From contig NZ_JACOGF010000004.1 in assembly GCF_014284335.1 (NCBI RefSeq), forward strand, positions 248,001-312,000: 64,000 nt of DNA, written 5' to 3'. Positions within the stretch are counted from its first letter, which is position 1, and every line of letters begins with the position of its first letter. The notes under the pieces are model-generated. The model saw nothing but the letters and a program-made list of their open reading frames with translations. It was not told the origin of the DNA and made no database searches. Position numbers and translations under genes: made by a program. Below, piece after piece: positions 35,817 to 45,509 of this stretch. This DNA comes from Undibacterium hunanense. GTDB lineage: Bacteria > Pseudomonadota > Gammaproteobacteria > Burkholderiales > Burkholderiaceae_D.

Positions 35817-36254
35817 ATGTCATTCGGTCAATTTCGCCAATCTGACGCTACCGCATCCGGCTCACAAGGGACGATGGCGGATATCAATGTCACCCCGATG
35901 GTGGATGTGATGCTGGTCCTGTTGGTGATTTTCATTATTGCCGCGCCCTTCATGACGCACGCTATCAAGCTGGATTTGCCTCAGGCCCAGTCTGCTGCCG
36001 TGCCGGAACCAGCGAACGCCATCCATATTGCATTTGATGCAGAAGGGCGCCTCTACTGGGACAAGGACGTATTGTCCATGGCTGAACTGGAGCCCAGACT
36101 GGCAGTGCTGGCAGCCAGCAACCCGCAGGCAGAAATACAATTGCGTGCCGACAAGGCAACCCGCTATGAAATCATTGCCCAGGTCATGGCTGCTGCCCAG
36201 ACACAGGGCTTGAGCCGGATTTCTTTTGTTACTGACAAGAAAGCCAGCCGCTGA
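35817..36254 (+). CDS. exbD: ExbD/TolR family biopolymer transport protein
   Basis: A 145-residue protein with a short cytoplasmic N-terminus, one membrane helix (INVTPMVDVMLVLLVIFIIAAPFM) containing the proton-carrying Asp, and a periplasmic ExbD/TolR domain (AIHIAFDAEGRLYWDKDV, EIQLRADKATRYEIIAQV). It starts 12 bp after exbB, so the two form one unit. Confidence 0.9.
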   Translation: MSFGQFRQSDATASGSQGTMADINVTPMVDVMLVLLVIFIIAAPFMTHAIKLDLPQAQSAAVPEPANAIHIAFDAEGRLYWDKDVLSMAELEPRLAVLAASNPQAEIQLRADKATRYEIIAQVMAAAQTQGLSRISFVTDKKASR

Positions 36255-36357
36255 ACCTGGCGGGCTTTGCCGTGGGCAGTGCCCATTAATTCCTTTCCAT
36301 CGTGCCATTATTCGGGTCTTGCCCTGAGGCTTTGCTCAATAACATGGCTTAAGCAGT

Positions 36358-36363
36358 TATAAT
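36358..36363 (+). promoter_or_regulatory. Possible -10 element for leuS
   Basis: A perfect TATAAT lies 42 bp before the leuS ATG, in a 150-bp gap after exbD. No good -35 at 16-18 bp was found; the nearest candidate is TTGCTC 20 bp upstream. Moderate support only. Confidence 0.4.
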
Positions 36364-36405
36364 CTAAGGTTCTGAGTCATTTCCGCACCTACTTCTGCTT
36401 AAGCC

Positions 36406-39039
36406 ATGCAAGAAAAATATACGCCTTCCGACGTCGAGCAATCGGCGCAGTCTCATTGGAAAAAGATCGATGCCTATACGGCAGTAGAAAACAATCCACG
36501 CTTCCCTAAAGGCAAGTATTACGCCTGTTCCATGCTGCCTTACCCTTCCGGCAAGCTGCATATGGGCCACGTGCGCAATTACACGATCAATGACATGCTG
36601 GCACGCCAGCTGCGCATGAAGGGCTATAACGTCCTCATGCCCATGGGCTGGGATGCATTTGGCTTGCCGGCAGAAAATGCGGCGATTGCCTACAAAAAAT
36701 CGCCGGCAGAATGGACTTACGCGAATATCGAAGACATGAAGTCACAAATGCAGCCTCTGGGCCTGGCATTTGACTGGACGCGTGAAGTCGCGACCTGCGA
36801 CCCGGATTACTACCGCTGGAACCAGTGGCTGTTCCTGAAGATGCTGGAAAAAGGTGTTGCCTATAAAAAAACCCAGGTCGTGAACTGGGACCCAGTCGAT
36901 CAAACCGTGCTGGCGAACGAGCAGGTGATTGATGGTCGCGGTTGGCGCTCTGGTGCCCTGGTAGAGAAACGCGAAATTCCTGGCTACTACTTTGGCATCA
37001 CTCAATACGCAGATGAACTGCTGAACAGCATCGATAATCTCGATGGCTGGCCTGAGCAAGTGCGTACCATGCAGCGTAACTGGATAGGCAAGAGCGAAGG
37101 CGTGCGCTTTGCTTTCCCACACCAGATCGCAGATGAAACTGGCGCACTGGTTCAAGACGGCAAGATGTATGTGTTCACTACCCGTCCAGACACCATCATG
37201 GGCGTGACTTTCTGCGCAGTAGCGGCAGAACATCCCATTGCGACGCTGGCAGCAAAGAATAATGCCGCACTGGCAGCCTTCATCGAAGTCTGCAAGGCTG
37301 GCGGTACGACAGAAGCCGAAATGGCGACCAAGGAAAAAGAGGGCATGCCTACCGGCCTGTTCGTTACCCATCCCCTGACTGGTGAGCAAGTCGAAGTCTG
37401 GGTCGGTAACTATGTGCTGATGACCTATGGCGATGGCGCTGTCATGGGCGTGCCTGCGCATGATGAACGCGATTTTGCCTTTGCGAAAAAATACCATATC
37501 GCCATCAAGCAAGTGGTGGCGATCGAAGGCGAAAGCTTCAGCACCGATGCCTGGGCAGAATATTATGGCGACAAGCAACGTGGCGTCACCGTCAATTCCG
37601 GCAAGTACGATGGCCTGAGCTTCAAGGCCACGGTTGATGCAGTGGCCGGTGATCTGGTAGCCAAAGGTCTGGGCGAAAAGAAAACCACCTGGCGTTTGCG
37701 TGACTGGGGTATTTCGCGTCAGCGTTACTGGGGTACACCTATCCCTATCATCCACTGCGCAAGCTGTGGTGACGTGCCTGTGCCGTATGAAGATTTGCCG
37801 GTGGTATTGCCTACCGACTGCATTCCTGACGGTTCTGGCAACCCATTGAAACACCGTGAAGATTTCCTGAATGTACCTTGCCCTAAATGCGGCAGCCCGG
37901 CACACCGTGAAACCGACACCATGGATACCTTCGTTGATTCCAGCTGGTATTTCATGCGTTATACCTGCCCGGATGCAGACACCATGGTGGATGAGCGCAA
38001 TGATTACTGGATGGCGATGGACCAGTACATCGGCGGTGTCGAACATGCGGTTTTGCATTTGCTGTACGCACGTTTCTGGACCAAGGCCATGCGTGACCTG
38101 GGTTTGGTCAAGATAGACGAGCCTTTTAAGAACCTGTTTACCCAGGGCATGTTGCTCAACGAGTCTTATTATCGTGAAGATTCTACTGGCAAGAAAATCT
38201 GGTTCTACCCGAATGAAATTGAAGTTCAGCATGATGACAAGGGGCGCCCAATTTCAGCATCGCTGAAAAGCGATGGTCAGCCTGTGCAAATGGGCGGCAT
38301 CGAGAAGATGTCCAAATCCAAGAACAATGTGGTCGAACCCAAAGACATTATCGAGCAGTTCGGTGCTGATACGGCACGCCTGTTCACCATGTTTGCCGGT
38401 CCTCCGGATCAAAGTGCGGCCTGGAGTAATAGCGGCGTGGAAGGTGCATCGCGTTACCTGCGTCGTTTGTGGGCTTCTGCATTGAAACTGTCTGGCACGA
38501 TTGCTGCCGGGACCAGTACCGTCGCGCCCGCTGCGTATGCCAATGATGTCAAGGCCCTGCGCCGTGAAGTGCATCTGACGCTGAAGCAAATCGATACCGA
38601 TTATGACCGTCTGCAATACAACACCGTTGTATCCGGTGCGATGAAGTTGCTCAACACCATAGAGTCCTTCAAGTCAGACGCTGAAGGCAGTGCAGCAGCC
38701 TTGCGTGAAGCTTTCAGCATCTTGCTGCGTGGCCTGTATCCGGTATGCCCGCACATCACGCACGTCTTGTGGCAGGAACTGGGCCTGGCCACTGAGCTGG
38801 GTGAAATCATTGATGCGCCATGGCCGCAGGTGGACGAAGCTGCTCTGGTGCAGGATGAAATCGAGCTGATGGTGCAGGTCAATGGCAAGTTGCGTGGCAG
38901 CATCAAGGTTGCCAAGGATGCCGACAAGGCCACCATAGAAGCGACGGCTCTGGCCAATGAAAGTGTACAGAAGTTCATGGAAGGTGCCGCCAAGAAAATC
39001 ATCATCGTGCCTGGCAAGCTGGTGAATATCGTTGCCTGA
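36406..39039 (+). CDS. leuS: Leucyl-tRNA synthetase
   Basis: An 877-residue class I aminoacyl-tRNA synthetase. The HIGH-type motif is [14 protein letters not shown] and the KMSKS motif is [11 protein letters not shown]. The CP1 editing domain is present ([26 protein letters not shown]). The C-terminal anticodon-binding and Leu-specific domains complete the length. It starts a run with lptE and holA that is also found together in other proteobacteria. Confidence 0.98.
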   Translation: MQEKYTPSDVEQSAQSHWKKIDAYTAVENNPRFPKGKYYACSMLPYPSGKLHMGHVRNYTINDMLARQLRMKGYNVLMPMGWDAFGLPAENAAIAYKKSPAEWTYANIEDMKSQMQPLGLAFDWTREVATCDPDYYRWNQWLFLKMLEKGVAYKKTQVVNWDPVDQTVLANEQVIDGRGWRSGALVEKREIPGYYFGITQYADELLNSIDNLDGWPEQVRTMQRNWIGKSEGVRFAFPHQIADETGALVQDGKMYVFTTRPDTIMGVTFCAVAAEHPIATLAAKNNAALAAFIEVCKAGGTTEAEMATKEKEGMPTGLFVTHPLTGEQVEVWVGNYVLMTYGDGAVMGVPAHDERDFAFAKKYHIAIKQVVAIEGESFSTDAWAEYYGDKQRGVTVNSGKYDGLSFKATVDAVAGDLVAKGLGEKKTTWRLRDWGISRQRYWGTPIPIIHCASCGDVPVPYEDLPVVLPTDCIPDGSGNPLKHREDFLNVPCPKCGSPAHRETDTMDTFVDSSWYFMRYTCPDADTMVDERNDYWMAMDQYIGGVEHAVLHLLYARFWTKAMRDLGLVKIDEPFKNLFTQGMLLNESYYREDSTGKKIWFYPNEIEVQHDDKGRPISASLKSDGQPVQMGGIEKMSKSKNNVVEPKDIIEQFGADTARLFTMFAGPPDQSAAWSNSGVEGASRYLRRLWASALKLSGTIAAGTSTVAPAAYANDVKALRREVHLTLKQIDTDYDRLQYNTVVSGAMKLLNTIESFKSDAEGSAAALREAFSILLRGLYPVCPHITHVLWQELGLATELGEIIDAPWPQVDEAALVQDEIELMVQVNGKLRGSIKVAKDADKATIEATALANESVQKFMEGAAKKIIIVPGKLVNIVA

Positions 39040-39099
39040 CCATCCTGGTCTTGACAACAGTGTGACAAGTAATAAGTAACAAAGAACAAAGGAAACCGC

Positions 39100-39609
39100 A
39101 TGCAAGCAAAGTACTTAAAGCGTCTGCAATGGCTGACAGCAATCTTCTTCGTGATGCTGCTGTCCGCTTGCGGTTTTGCCTTGCGTGGCCCGGTGGCTTT
39201 GCCGTTCAAGAGCATTTATATCGGCATGCCTGAAAGTTCGGCACTGGGTGGTGAGTTGCGCCGCCAGATACGCGCCAACGGGCAAACCCAGATCATGTCC
39301 AGCGCCAAGGATGCGCAGGTCATGCTTGAAGTTTTGAGTGAAACCAGGGACAAGCAGATTCTGTCCCTGAACAGCCAGGGTCGTGTACGTGAATACAATC
39401 TGATCTACAACTTCCGTTTCCGCCTGCGCAATAACGAAGGCAAGGAATATCTGGAGCCGGTAGACATACAACTGAAACGCAATATCAGTTTCAATGAAAC
39501 CCAGGTGCTGGCGAAAGAGGCAGAAGAAGTCTTGCTGTACCGTGATATGCAAAGCGACCTGGTGCAGCAGATCATGCGTCGCCTGGCTGTTGTAAAGATG
39601 GACGATTAA
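39100..39609 (+). CDS. lptE: LPS-assembly lipoprotein LptE
   Basis: A 169-residue outer-membrane lipoprotein that plugs the LptD barrel and helps place lipopolysaccharide on the cell surface. A signal peptide ends in the lipobox LSAC (Cys24) followed by GFALRG, the typical LptE start. The rest is a single LptE domain. AAAGGA precedes the ATG. Located between leuS and holA, the conserved order. Confidence 0.93.
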   Translation: MQAKYLKRLQWLTAIFFVMLLSACGFALRGPVALPFKSIYIGMPESSALGGELRRQIRANGQTQIMSSAKDAQVMLEVLSETRDKQILSLNSQGRVREYNLIYNFRFRLRNNEGKEYLEPVDIQLKRNISFNETQVLAKEAEEVLLYRDMQSDLVQQIMRRLAVVKMDD

Positions 39610-39610
39610 G

Positions 39611-40630
39611 ATGCTGCTACGCTTCGATGCCCTCGATGGCCATCTGGCGAAAACACTGGCGCCACTGTATGTGATCACCAGTGATGAGCATTTGCTGGCG
39701 CTGGAAGCCGCAGACAAGATACGCCGCACGGCAAAGGCACAAGGTTTTTATGAGCGTGACATCCTGACGGTGGAGCGCAGTTTCAAATGGGGCGCCTTGC
39801 TGGCAGCGAATCAGTCGCAATCCCTGTTTGGCGATAAAAAACTGATCGATTTGCGCATACCCACCGGCAAACCCGGCAAGGACGGTGGCCAGGCCTTGCA
39901 GGATTATGTGGCGAACCTGTCGCCCGATAACCTGACCCTGATCACCTTGCCCAAGCTGGACTGGGCCACGCAAAAAGCTGCCTGGGTAGCCAGCCTGCAG
40001 CAGGCTGCGGTGTACATTGATATCCCGCTGGTGGAACGCAATCAGTTGCCTAACTGGATCAGCCTGCGCTTGTCGATGCAGCAGCAAAATGCCGACAGGC
40101 AAAGCCTGGATTTTATTGCTGACAGGGTAGAAGGCAATTTGCTGGCCGCCCATCAGGAAATCCAGAAACTGGCCTTGTTGCATCCGCCAGGCAAGCTGAG
40201 TTTTGAACAAATCCATGACGCCGTGCTGAATGTGGCGCGCTATGATGTCTTCAAGCTCAATGAAGCCATGCTGTCTGGTGATGTCGCAAGACTGGTACGT
40301 ATGCTGAACGGTTTGAAGGGCGAAGGCGAAGCCCTGCCGCTGGTCTTGTGGGCGATGGCAGAAGAAATACGCACGCTGTTGAAACTGAAGTCCGGCATGG
40401 CGCAGGGCAGGCCACTGTCAGCCTTGCTGAAAGAATACCGGATCTGGGGCCCGCGTGAAAAGCTCATGGATCCTGCTCTGCGTCGTGTCAGCCTGGCAAA
40501 TTTGCGGGCCGCGCTGCAAGAAGCATCGCAAGTCGATAAGATGGTAAAAGGTTTACGCGCCAAGGCATTTGCAGGTGATCCCTGGGATGCCTTATTACAG
40601 TTGGGTTTGAAAGTGGCAAAAGCTGCATAA
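39611..40630 (+). CDS. holA: DNA polymerase III delta subunit
   Basis: A 339-residue clamp-loader subunit that opens the beta clamp. The first residues (MLLRFDALDGHLAKTLAPLYVITSDEHLLALEA) and the block AQGFYERDILTVERSFKW match the HolA N-terminal domain; QQNADRQSLDFIADRVEGNLLAAHQEIQKL is the conserved middle region. It starts one base after the lptE stop, so it is translationally coupled. Confidence 0.95.
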   Translation: MLLRFDALDGHLAKTLAPLYVITSDEHLLALEAADKIRRTAKAQGFYERDILTVERSFKWGALLAANQSQSLFGDKKLIDLRIPTGKPGKDGGQALQDYVANLSPDNLTLITLPKLDWATQKAAWVASLQQAAVYIDIPLVERNQLPNWISLRLSMQQQNADRQSLDFIADRVEGNLLAAHQEIQKLALLHPPGKLSFEQIHDAVLNVARYDVFKLNEAMLSGDVARLVRMLNGLKGEGEALPLVLWAMAEEIRTLLKLKSGMAQGRPLSALLKEYRIWGPREKLMDPALRRVSLANLRAALQEASQVDKMVKGLRAKAFAGDPWDALLQLGLKVAKAA

Positions 40631-40646
40631 TGCAGTTTAGTCTACG

Positions 40647-40681
40647 CCTGATACCTGATACTTGATACTTGATACTTGATA
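40647..40681. repeat. Heptanucleotide tandem repeat (CYTGATA)
   Basis: Five head-to-tail 7-bp units (two CCTGATA, three CTTGATA) lie 17 bp after the holA stop. Confidence 0.9.
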
Positions 40682-40748
40682 GCAAGCGGTTTATCAAACC
40701 GGAAATAGAATTCCCTCGCCACCTTGCTGGTGGCTGATCAACGAATAT

Positions 40749-40768
40749 GAGAACGCCCGGACGTTCTC
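40749..40768. promoter_or_regulatory. Stem-loop just upstream of proA
   Basis: GAGAACG and CGTTCTC are exact inverted repeats around a 6-nt loop, ending 11 bp before the chosen proA start. In the mRNA it would sit where a ribosome-binding site is expected, and no clear Shine-Dalgarno is visible. It could be an operator or a translational control element. Confidence 0.4.
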
Positions 40769-40779
40769 CAAATGACGAT

Positions 40780-42045
40780 ATGGATATCAAGCACTACATG
40801 AATGACCTCGGCATCCGTGCCCGCGCAGCATCGCGCGCCATGGCCAAAGCCGACACCGCCGCCAAGAACAAGGCCCTGTCACTGATCGCTGTTGCCATCA
40901 AGCGTGAAGCTGCGGCCTTGCGCGCCGCCAATGAGCTTGATCTTGCGGCAGCAAAGGCAGCAGGCATGGAAGCCGCCATGCTGGACCGGCTGACCCTGTC
41001 TGACAAGGCAATCGCCACTATGGCCGAAGGCCTGGAACAGATCGTCAGCCTGGCTGACCCTATCGGTGAAATCTCGAACATGAAATACCGCCCCACCGGC
41101 ATACAGGTAGGGCAGATGCGGGTGCCGCTGGGCGTCATTGGCATCATTTACGAAGCGCGTCCGAATGTGACTGTGGATGCGGCCGGTCTGTGCATCAAGA
41201 GTGGCAATGCCACCATCTTGCGCGGTGGCTCTGAAGCCATACATTGCAATCAGGCCCTGGCAAAACTGGTCAAGGAAGGTCTGGCTGGTGCCGGCCTGCC
41301 GGCTGATGCAGTGCAAATCGTCGAGACCACAGACCGCGCAGCCGTTGGTGAACTGATCACCATGCCGCAATATGTGGATGTTATTGTCCCGCGTGGTGGC
41401 AAGGGTCTGATTGCGCGTTTGATGCAGGAAGCCACTGTGCCCATGATCAAGCATCTCGATGGTATCTGCCATGTGTATATCGATGACAAGGCAGACCTGA
41501 AAAAAGCAGTCGATGTGGCATTCAATGCAAAATGCCACCGCTATGGTACCTGCAACACCATGGAGACCTTACTGGTTGCGCAAGGCATTGCAGCCCAGGT
41601 CTTGCCAGCACTGGCTGACTTGTATGCAGGCAAGCAGGTGGAATTGCGCTGTGACGATGCCGCCGCTGCGATACTGGCAGGCTATCCACATCTGGCCAAA
41701 GCCACGCAGGAAGACTGGAGCACGGAATACCTGGCCCCTGTCCTGGCCGTCAAGGTAGTGGCTGATCTGGATGAAGCCATTACGCATATCAATGACTATT
41801 CATCCAAACATACTGAATCCATCATCACGGAAGACTATAGCCGCGCCCTGCGTTTCTTGCGCGAAGTCGATTCGGCATCGGTGATGGTGAACGCATCCAC
41901 CCGCTTTGCCGATGGCTTTGAATATGGCCTGGGTGCCGAGATTGGCATCTCGAATGACAAGCTGCATGCACGTGGTCCGGTGGGTCTGGAAGGGCTGACT
42001 TCGATGAAGTATGTGGTTTTTGGCCACGGCGAAGTACGCCAATAA
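40780..42045 (+). CDS. proA: Gamma-glutamyl phosphate reductase
   Basis: A 421-residue aldehyde-dehydrogenase-fold enzyme reducing gamma-glutamyl phosphate in proline synthesis. Blocks are [37 protein letters not shown], the catalytic Cys in [17 protein letters not shown], and [23 protein letters not shown]. The ATG at 40780 ([20 protein letters not shown]) is chosen to match homologues; the frame is open from 40747. proC, the next enzyme of the pathway, is at the far end of this window. Confidence 0.96.
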   Translation: MDIKHYMNDLGIRARAASRAMAKADTAAKNKALSLIAVAIKREAAALRAANELDLAAAKAAGMEAAMLDRLTLSDKAIATMAEGLEQIVSLADPIGEISNMKYRPTGIQVGQMRVPLGVIGIIYEARPNVTVDAAGLCIKSGNATILRGGSEAIHCNQALAKLVKEGLAGAGLPADAVQIVETTDRAAVGELITMPQYVDVIVPRGGKGLIARLMQEATVPMIKHLDGICHVYIDDKADLKKAVDVAFNAKCHRYGTCNTMETLLVAQGIAAQVLPALADLYAGKQVELRCDDAAAAILAGYPHLAKATQEDWSTEYLAPVLAVKVVADLDEAITHINDYSSKHTESIITEDYSRALRFLREVDSASVMVNASTRFADGFEYGLGAEIGISNDKLHARGPVGLEGLTSMKYVVFGHGEVRQ

Positions 42046-42086
42046 TAAAGTTAAAAATTAATAATGCAGATTAAAGAAAGCACATC

Positions 42087-42509
42087 ATGCTTTGGGTAAA
42101 AGCGTTTCACATCCTGTTCGTCACATCCTGGTTCGCCGGCCTGTTTTATTTGCCGCGTATCCTGGTCAATCTGGCGATGGAAAATCATGCGGCGACTACA
42201 GAACGCCTGTTATTGATGGCACGCAAGCTGTATCGCTTCATGACGATATTGGCCGTGTTTGCCCTGGTGCTTGGCCTGTGGTTATGGCTGGGGTATGGCA
42301 TAGGCAAGGGGCCGGGCAATGGCTGGCTGCATGCCAAGCTGACTCTGGTGATCTTGCTGATAGGCTATCACCACGCCTGCGGCAGCTTGCTGAAGAAATT
42401 TGAAAAAGGTATTAACAAGCGCAGCCATGTCTGGTTTCGCTGGTTTAATGAAGTGCCGGTGATTTTGTTGCTGGCGATATTGATTCTGGTTGTTGTCAAA
42501 CCGTTCTGA
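42087..42509 (+). CDS. hemJ: Protoporphyrinogen IX oxidase HemJ (CopD/UPF0093 family)
   Basis: A 140-residue integral membrane protein with about four helices. The N-terminal signature KAFHILFVTSWFAGLFYLPRILV and the internal WLHAKLTLVILLIGYHHACG, with a conserved His and Lys, are typical of HemJ, the oxygen-independent enzyme that forms protoporphyrin IX in many proteobacteria. Together with hemL and hemH it is the third haem-synthesis gene in this window. The function is by family only. Confidence 0.85.
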   Translation: MLWVKAFHILFVTSWFAGLFYLPRILVNLAMENHAATTERLLLMARKLYRFMTILAVFALVLGLWLWLGYGIGKGPGNGWLHAKLTLVILLIGYHHACGSLLKKFEKGINKRSHVWFRWFNEVPVILLLAILILVVVKPF

Positions 42510-42605
42510 GTTTGGTGACAAAGCCTGTCTGGAGTGCGGAACTCCGGGCATGCACTTGGCGGTGAGTTTTCACCATTGTTTTTTTAACGGATAAAGGGTA
42601 CTCCT

Positions 42606-43820
42606 ATGACGCGTTATTCTTATTTTTGTCCATGCCCACGCGGCCTGGAAATAGCCCTGGCTGAAGAGCTGGGTGAAATTGCAGCCATGGATAAAACCAT
42701 GGCCGTGCACAACCAGGTGCCTGGCGGCGTGCACTGCTCGGGCAGTCTGCATGATGGCTGGCGTATCAACCTGCATTCACGCATTGCGTCTCGCGTGCTG
42801 ATGCGCATGGCGCATTCTGGCTATGCCAATGAAAACGATATTTACGACCTGGTGCTGGATCAGCCCTGGGAAGACTGGTTTGGCTATCACCATACGATAC
42901 GGGTAGACGTCACTGCGGTGAAGTCGCCTTTGAAGAGCCTGGATTTTGCCACGCTTAAAATCAAGGATGCGATCTGTGATCGTTTCCGTGACCAGTTCAC
43001 CCAGCGCCCATCGGTCAATACCAAGAACCCGGACATGCGCATTGTCGGTTTTCTGGATGCACGCAATTTCACGATTTACCTCGATATCTCGGGTGAACCT
43101 CTGTTCAAACGCGGCTGGCGTCTGGAAACCGGTGATGCGCCCTTGCGTGAAAATCTGGCAGCAGGTTTGTTGCGTACCGCTGGCTGGAAACCGGGTACAC
43201 CCCTGTTTGACCCCATGTGCGGTTCCGGTACCATTCTGATTGAAGCGGCCCAAATCCTGGCAGGTATTCCTCCTGGCCTGAAGCGTGAATTTGCGTTCGA
43301 GAAAATGCATCAGTTCGATGCCGATGCCTGGGCCCAGATCAAGGCCAGTGCCAAACCGCATCCTTTGCCGGTTGAGCCGACTATTTTCGGCAGTGATATT
43401 TCTGGCGACATGATCGTCATGACGCGCAATAACCTGAACAAGGCTGGCATACGTTTTGACGTGCCACTGAAGCAGATCGAAGCGCAGGAGATCAAGGCAC
43501 CGACGACAGAGCCCGGTATCTTGTTGACCAACCCACCATACGGCGAACGTATCGGTGTGCGTGGTGACAGCACCATGGAAGAAGATGATATGGCCAAAGA
43601 CTTCTTCAGTGCTTTCAGTACCACCCTGAAGCAGCGTTTTGCGGGCTGGAGTGTGTTCCTGTTCACCGCTGATTTGGGTCTGCCGAAAATGTTGCGCCTG
43701 AAAGAGTCGCGCAAGACGCCTTTCTATAACGGCGCGCTGGAATGCCGTTTGTTCCGCTTTGATATGGTGGCCGGTTTCAATCGCAGGGAAGAAGCCAAGC
43801 CCAAAGATATCGCTGAATAA
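42606..43820 (+). CDS. THUMP-domain class I SAM-dependent RNA methyltransferase (RlmL-like, single-domain form)
   Basis: A 404-residue methyltransferase matching the N-terminal half of E. coli RlmL, which makes m2G2445 in 23S rRNA. A THUMP RNA-binding domain comes first (PCPRGLEIALAEELGEI), then the methyltransferase core with LFDPMCGSGTILIEAA (SAM site) and the catalytic LLTNPPYGERIG. The RlmK half found fused in E. coli is absent. Closely related enzymes act on other guanines, so the target site is not certain. A strong terminator follows. Confidence 0.88.
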   Translation: MTRYSYFCPCPRGLEIALAEELGEIAAMDKTMAVHNQVPGGVHCSGSLHDGWRINLHSRIASRVLMRMAHSGYANENDIYDLVLDQPWEDWFGYHHTIRVDVTAVKSPLKSLDFATLKIKDAICDRFRDQFTQRPSVNTKNPDMRIVGFLDARNFTIYLDISGEPLFKRGWRLETGDAPLRENLAAGLLRTAGWKPGTPLFDPMCGSGTILIEAAQILAGIPPGLKREFAFEKMHQFDADAWAQIKASAKPHPLPVEPTIFGSDISGDMIVMTRNNLNKAGIRFDVPLKQIEAQEIKAPTTEPGILLTNPPYGERIGVRGDSTMEEDDMAKDFFSAFSTTLKQRFAGWSVFLFTADLGLPKMLRLKESRKTPFYNGALECRLFRFDMVAGFNRREEAKPKDIAE

Positions 43821-43839
43821 TTTTCATCATGCCTTTATA

Positions 43840-43877
43840 AAACGGCCAGGTCTCAGCAGACCTGGCCGTTTTGCTTT
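43840..43877 (+). terminator. Rho-independent terminator after the RNA methyltransferase gene
   Basis: AAACGGCCAGGTCT and AGACCTGGCCGTTT form a perfect 14-bp stem with a CAGC loop, followed by TGCTTT. It ends about 45 bp before the next gene. Confidence 0.9.
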
Positions 43878-43923
43878 AGGCTTACAGGTATTCCTGTCGT
43901 TTGCAAAAAGTGGAGATACTCTG

Positions 43924-45405
43924 ATGTCACAAGAAGCAATAGCAAAGCAACTGAATTTGAAAGATCCATCCTTGTTGCGTGACCGCGCCTATATCAATGG
44001 CGAGTGGATCGCAGGCACAAGCAGTTTTGAAGTGAATAATCCTTCCACTCTGGCAATATTGGCTACGGTGCCAAATCTGGATGCCAGCCATACCGAAGCC
44101 GCGATCAAGGCCGCGCAAGCTGCTTTTCCTCTGTGGGCTGCAAAAACCGGCAAGGAACGCGCCAATCTCATGCGCAAATGGTTTGACCTGATGATAGAGA
44201 ATGCCGATGACCTGGCCGCCATCATGACGGCAGAGCAGGGCAAGCCACTGGCTGAAGCCAAAGGCGAAGTCATTTACGGCGCCAGTTTCATCGAATGGTT
44301 TGCCGAAGAAGCCAAACGAGTGTCTGGCGATGTCATGGCATCGACCTGGAGCGACAAGCGCATGGTGGTGCTCAAGCAACCTATCGGCGTCTGTGCGTCC
44401 ATTACGCCGTGGAACTTCCCCATCGCCATGATCACGCGCAAGGTGGCACCTGCCGTGGCGGCAGGTTGCTCCATCGTCATCAAACCTGCCGAGCAGACGC
44501 CTTTGTCTGCCCTGGCCATGGCGGAACTGGCGCACCGTGCTGGTATTCCCGCCGGTATTATCAATATCATCACGGCTGATTCTGAACAATCCATCGCTGT
44601 CGGCAAGGTCTTGTGTGATAGCCCGGTGGTCCGGCATTTGTCCTTCACCGGTTCAACACCTGTTGGTCGTATCCTCATGCGGCAATCGGCCCAGACAGTG
44701 AAAAAACTGGCACTGGAACTGGGTGGCCATGCCCCGTTCATTGTATTTGAAGATGCTGACCTTGATGCTGCGGTGGAAGGGGCCTTGCAGTCGAAATTCC
44801 GCAACTCAGGCCAGACCTGTGTCTGTACCAACCGTTTTTACGCGCATGAATCGATTTACGATGCTTTTGTGGAAAAACTTTCAGCCGGTGCTAAAAAGAT
44901 CAGGGTCGGTGACGGTTTTGAGACTGGCATCAACCAGGGGCCGATGATTGATGCACAGGCCGTAGCCAAGGTGGAAGAGCATGTCGCCGATGCATTGAAG
45001 CAGGGCGCAAGCTTGCAGGCGGGTGGTAAATTACTGGAAGCCGGGAAACTTTTTTATGAACCAACGGTGCTGTCGAATGTCACATCCGGCATGCTGATCA
45101 TGAATGAAGAGACTTTTGGCCCGGTGGCTGCGGTCGTCAAGTTCAAGACGGAAGAAGAAGCGGTCGCTGCCGCCAATAATACGGATTTCGGTCTGGCTTC
45201 GTATTTTTATTCGCGTGACATAGGTCGCGTCTGGCGGGTTGCTGAAAAATTGGAATACGGCATGGTAGGCATTAATACCGGTCTGATCTCGAATGAAGTG
45301 GCGCCGTTTGGTGGTGTCAAACAATCCGGCCTGGGGCGTGAAGGTTCCAAATATGGCATGGATGAATATCTTGAAATGAAGTACCTGTGCATGGGCGGCA
45401 TTTAA
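43924..45405 (+). CDS. gabD: NAD(P)-dependent succinate-semialdehyde dehydrogenase
   Basis: A 493-residue aldehyde dehydrogenase oxidising succinate semialdehyde to succinate. The catalytic Glu is in LELGGHAPFIVFEDAD and the catalytic Cys in FRNSGQTCVCTNRF. Other blocks are ITPWNFPIAMITRKVAPA and VAPFGGVKQSGLGREGS. The start at 43924 has GGAG eight bases upstream; the frame is open further back through the terminator, which cannot be coding. No gabT transaminase is adjacent, so the source of the semialdehyde is unknown. Confidence 0.93.
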   Translation: MSQEAIAKQLNLKDPSLLRDRAYINGEWIAGTSSFEVNNPSTLAILATVPNLDASHTEAAIKAAQAAFPLWAAKTGKERANLMRKWFDLMIENADDLAAIMTAEQGKPLAEAKGEVIYGASFIEWFAEEAKRVSGDVMASTWSDKRMVVLKQPIGVCASITPWNFPIAMITRKVAPAVAAGCSIVIKPAEQTPLSALAMAELAHRAGIPAGIINIITADSEQSIAVGKVLCDSPVVRHLSFTGSTPVGRILMRQSAQTVKKLALELGGHAPFIVFEDADLDAAVEGALQSKFRNSGQTCVCTNRFYAHESIYDAFVEKLSAGAKKIRVGDGFETGINQGPMIDAQAVAKVEEHVADALKQGASLQAGGKLLEAGKLFYEPTVLSNVTSGMLIMNEETFGPVAAVVKFKTEEEAVAAANNTDFGLASYFYSRDIGRVWRVAEKLEYGMVGINTGLISNEVAPFGGVKQSGLGREGSKYGMDEYLEMKYLCMGGI

Positions 45406-45462
45406 ATTTTACATACCGGGGCACGCTGTTGCCAGGGTAGGTCTCGCCCAGTATCCAACAAG

Positions 45463-45489
45463 GCCATCCGGGTTTGCTGCCCGGATGGC
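45463..45489. other. Stem-loop between gabD and the MFS gene
   Basis: GCCATCCGGG and CCCGGATGGC form a 10-bp stem with a 7-nt loop. There is no U tract, so Rho-independent termination is unlikely; it may dampen read-through or protect an mRNA end. Confidence 0.4.
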
Positions 45490-45509
45490 ATGTAACCTGA
45501 ATAGTAACC

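Noticed and set aside
36742..38232. 496-codon ORF antisense to leuS
   Set aside because: Fully inside leuS on the opposite strand; no recognisable domain and no start signal.
43759..43923. 55-codon upstream extension of the succinate-semialdehyde dehydrogenase frame
   Set aside because: It overlaps the end of the RNA methyltransferase gene and passes through a strong terminator; the ATG at 43924 has its own Shine-Dalgarno.
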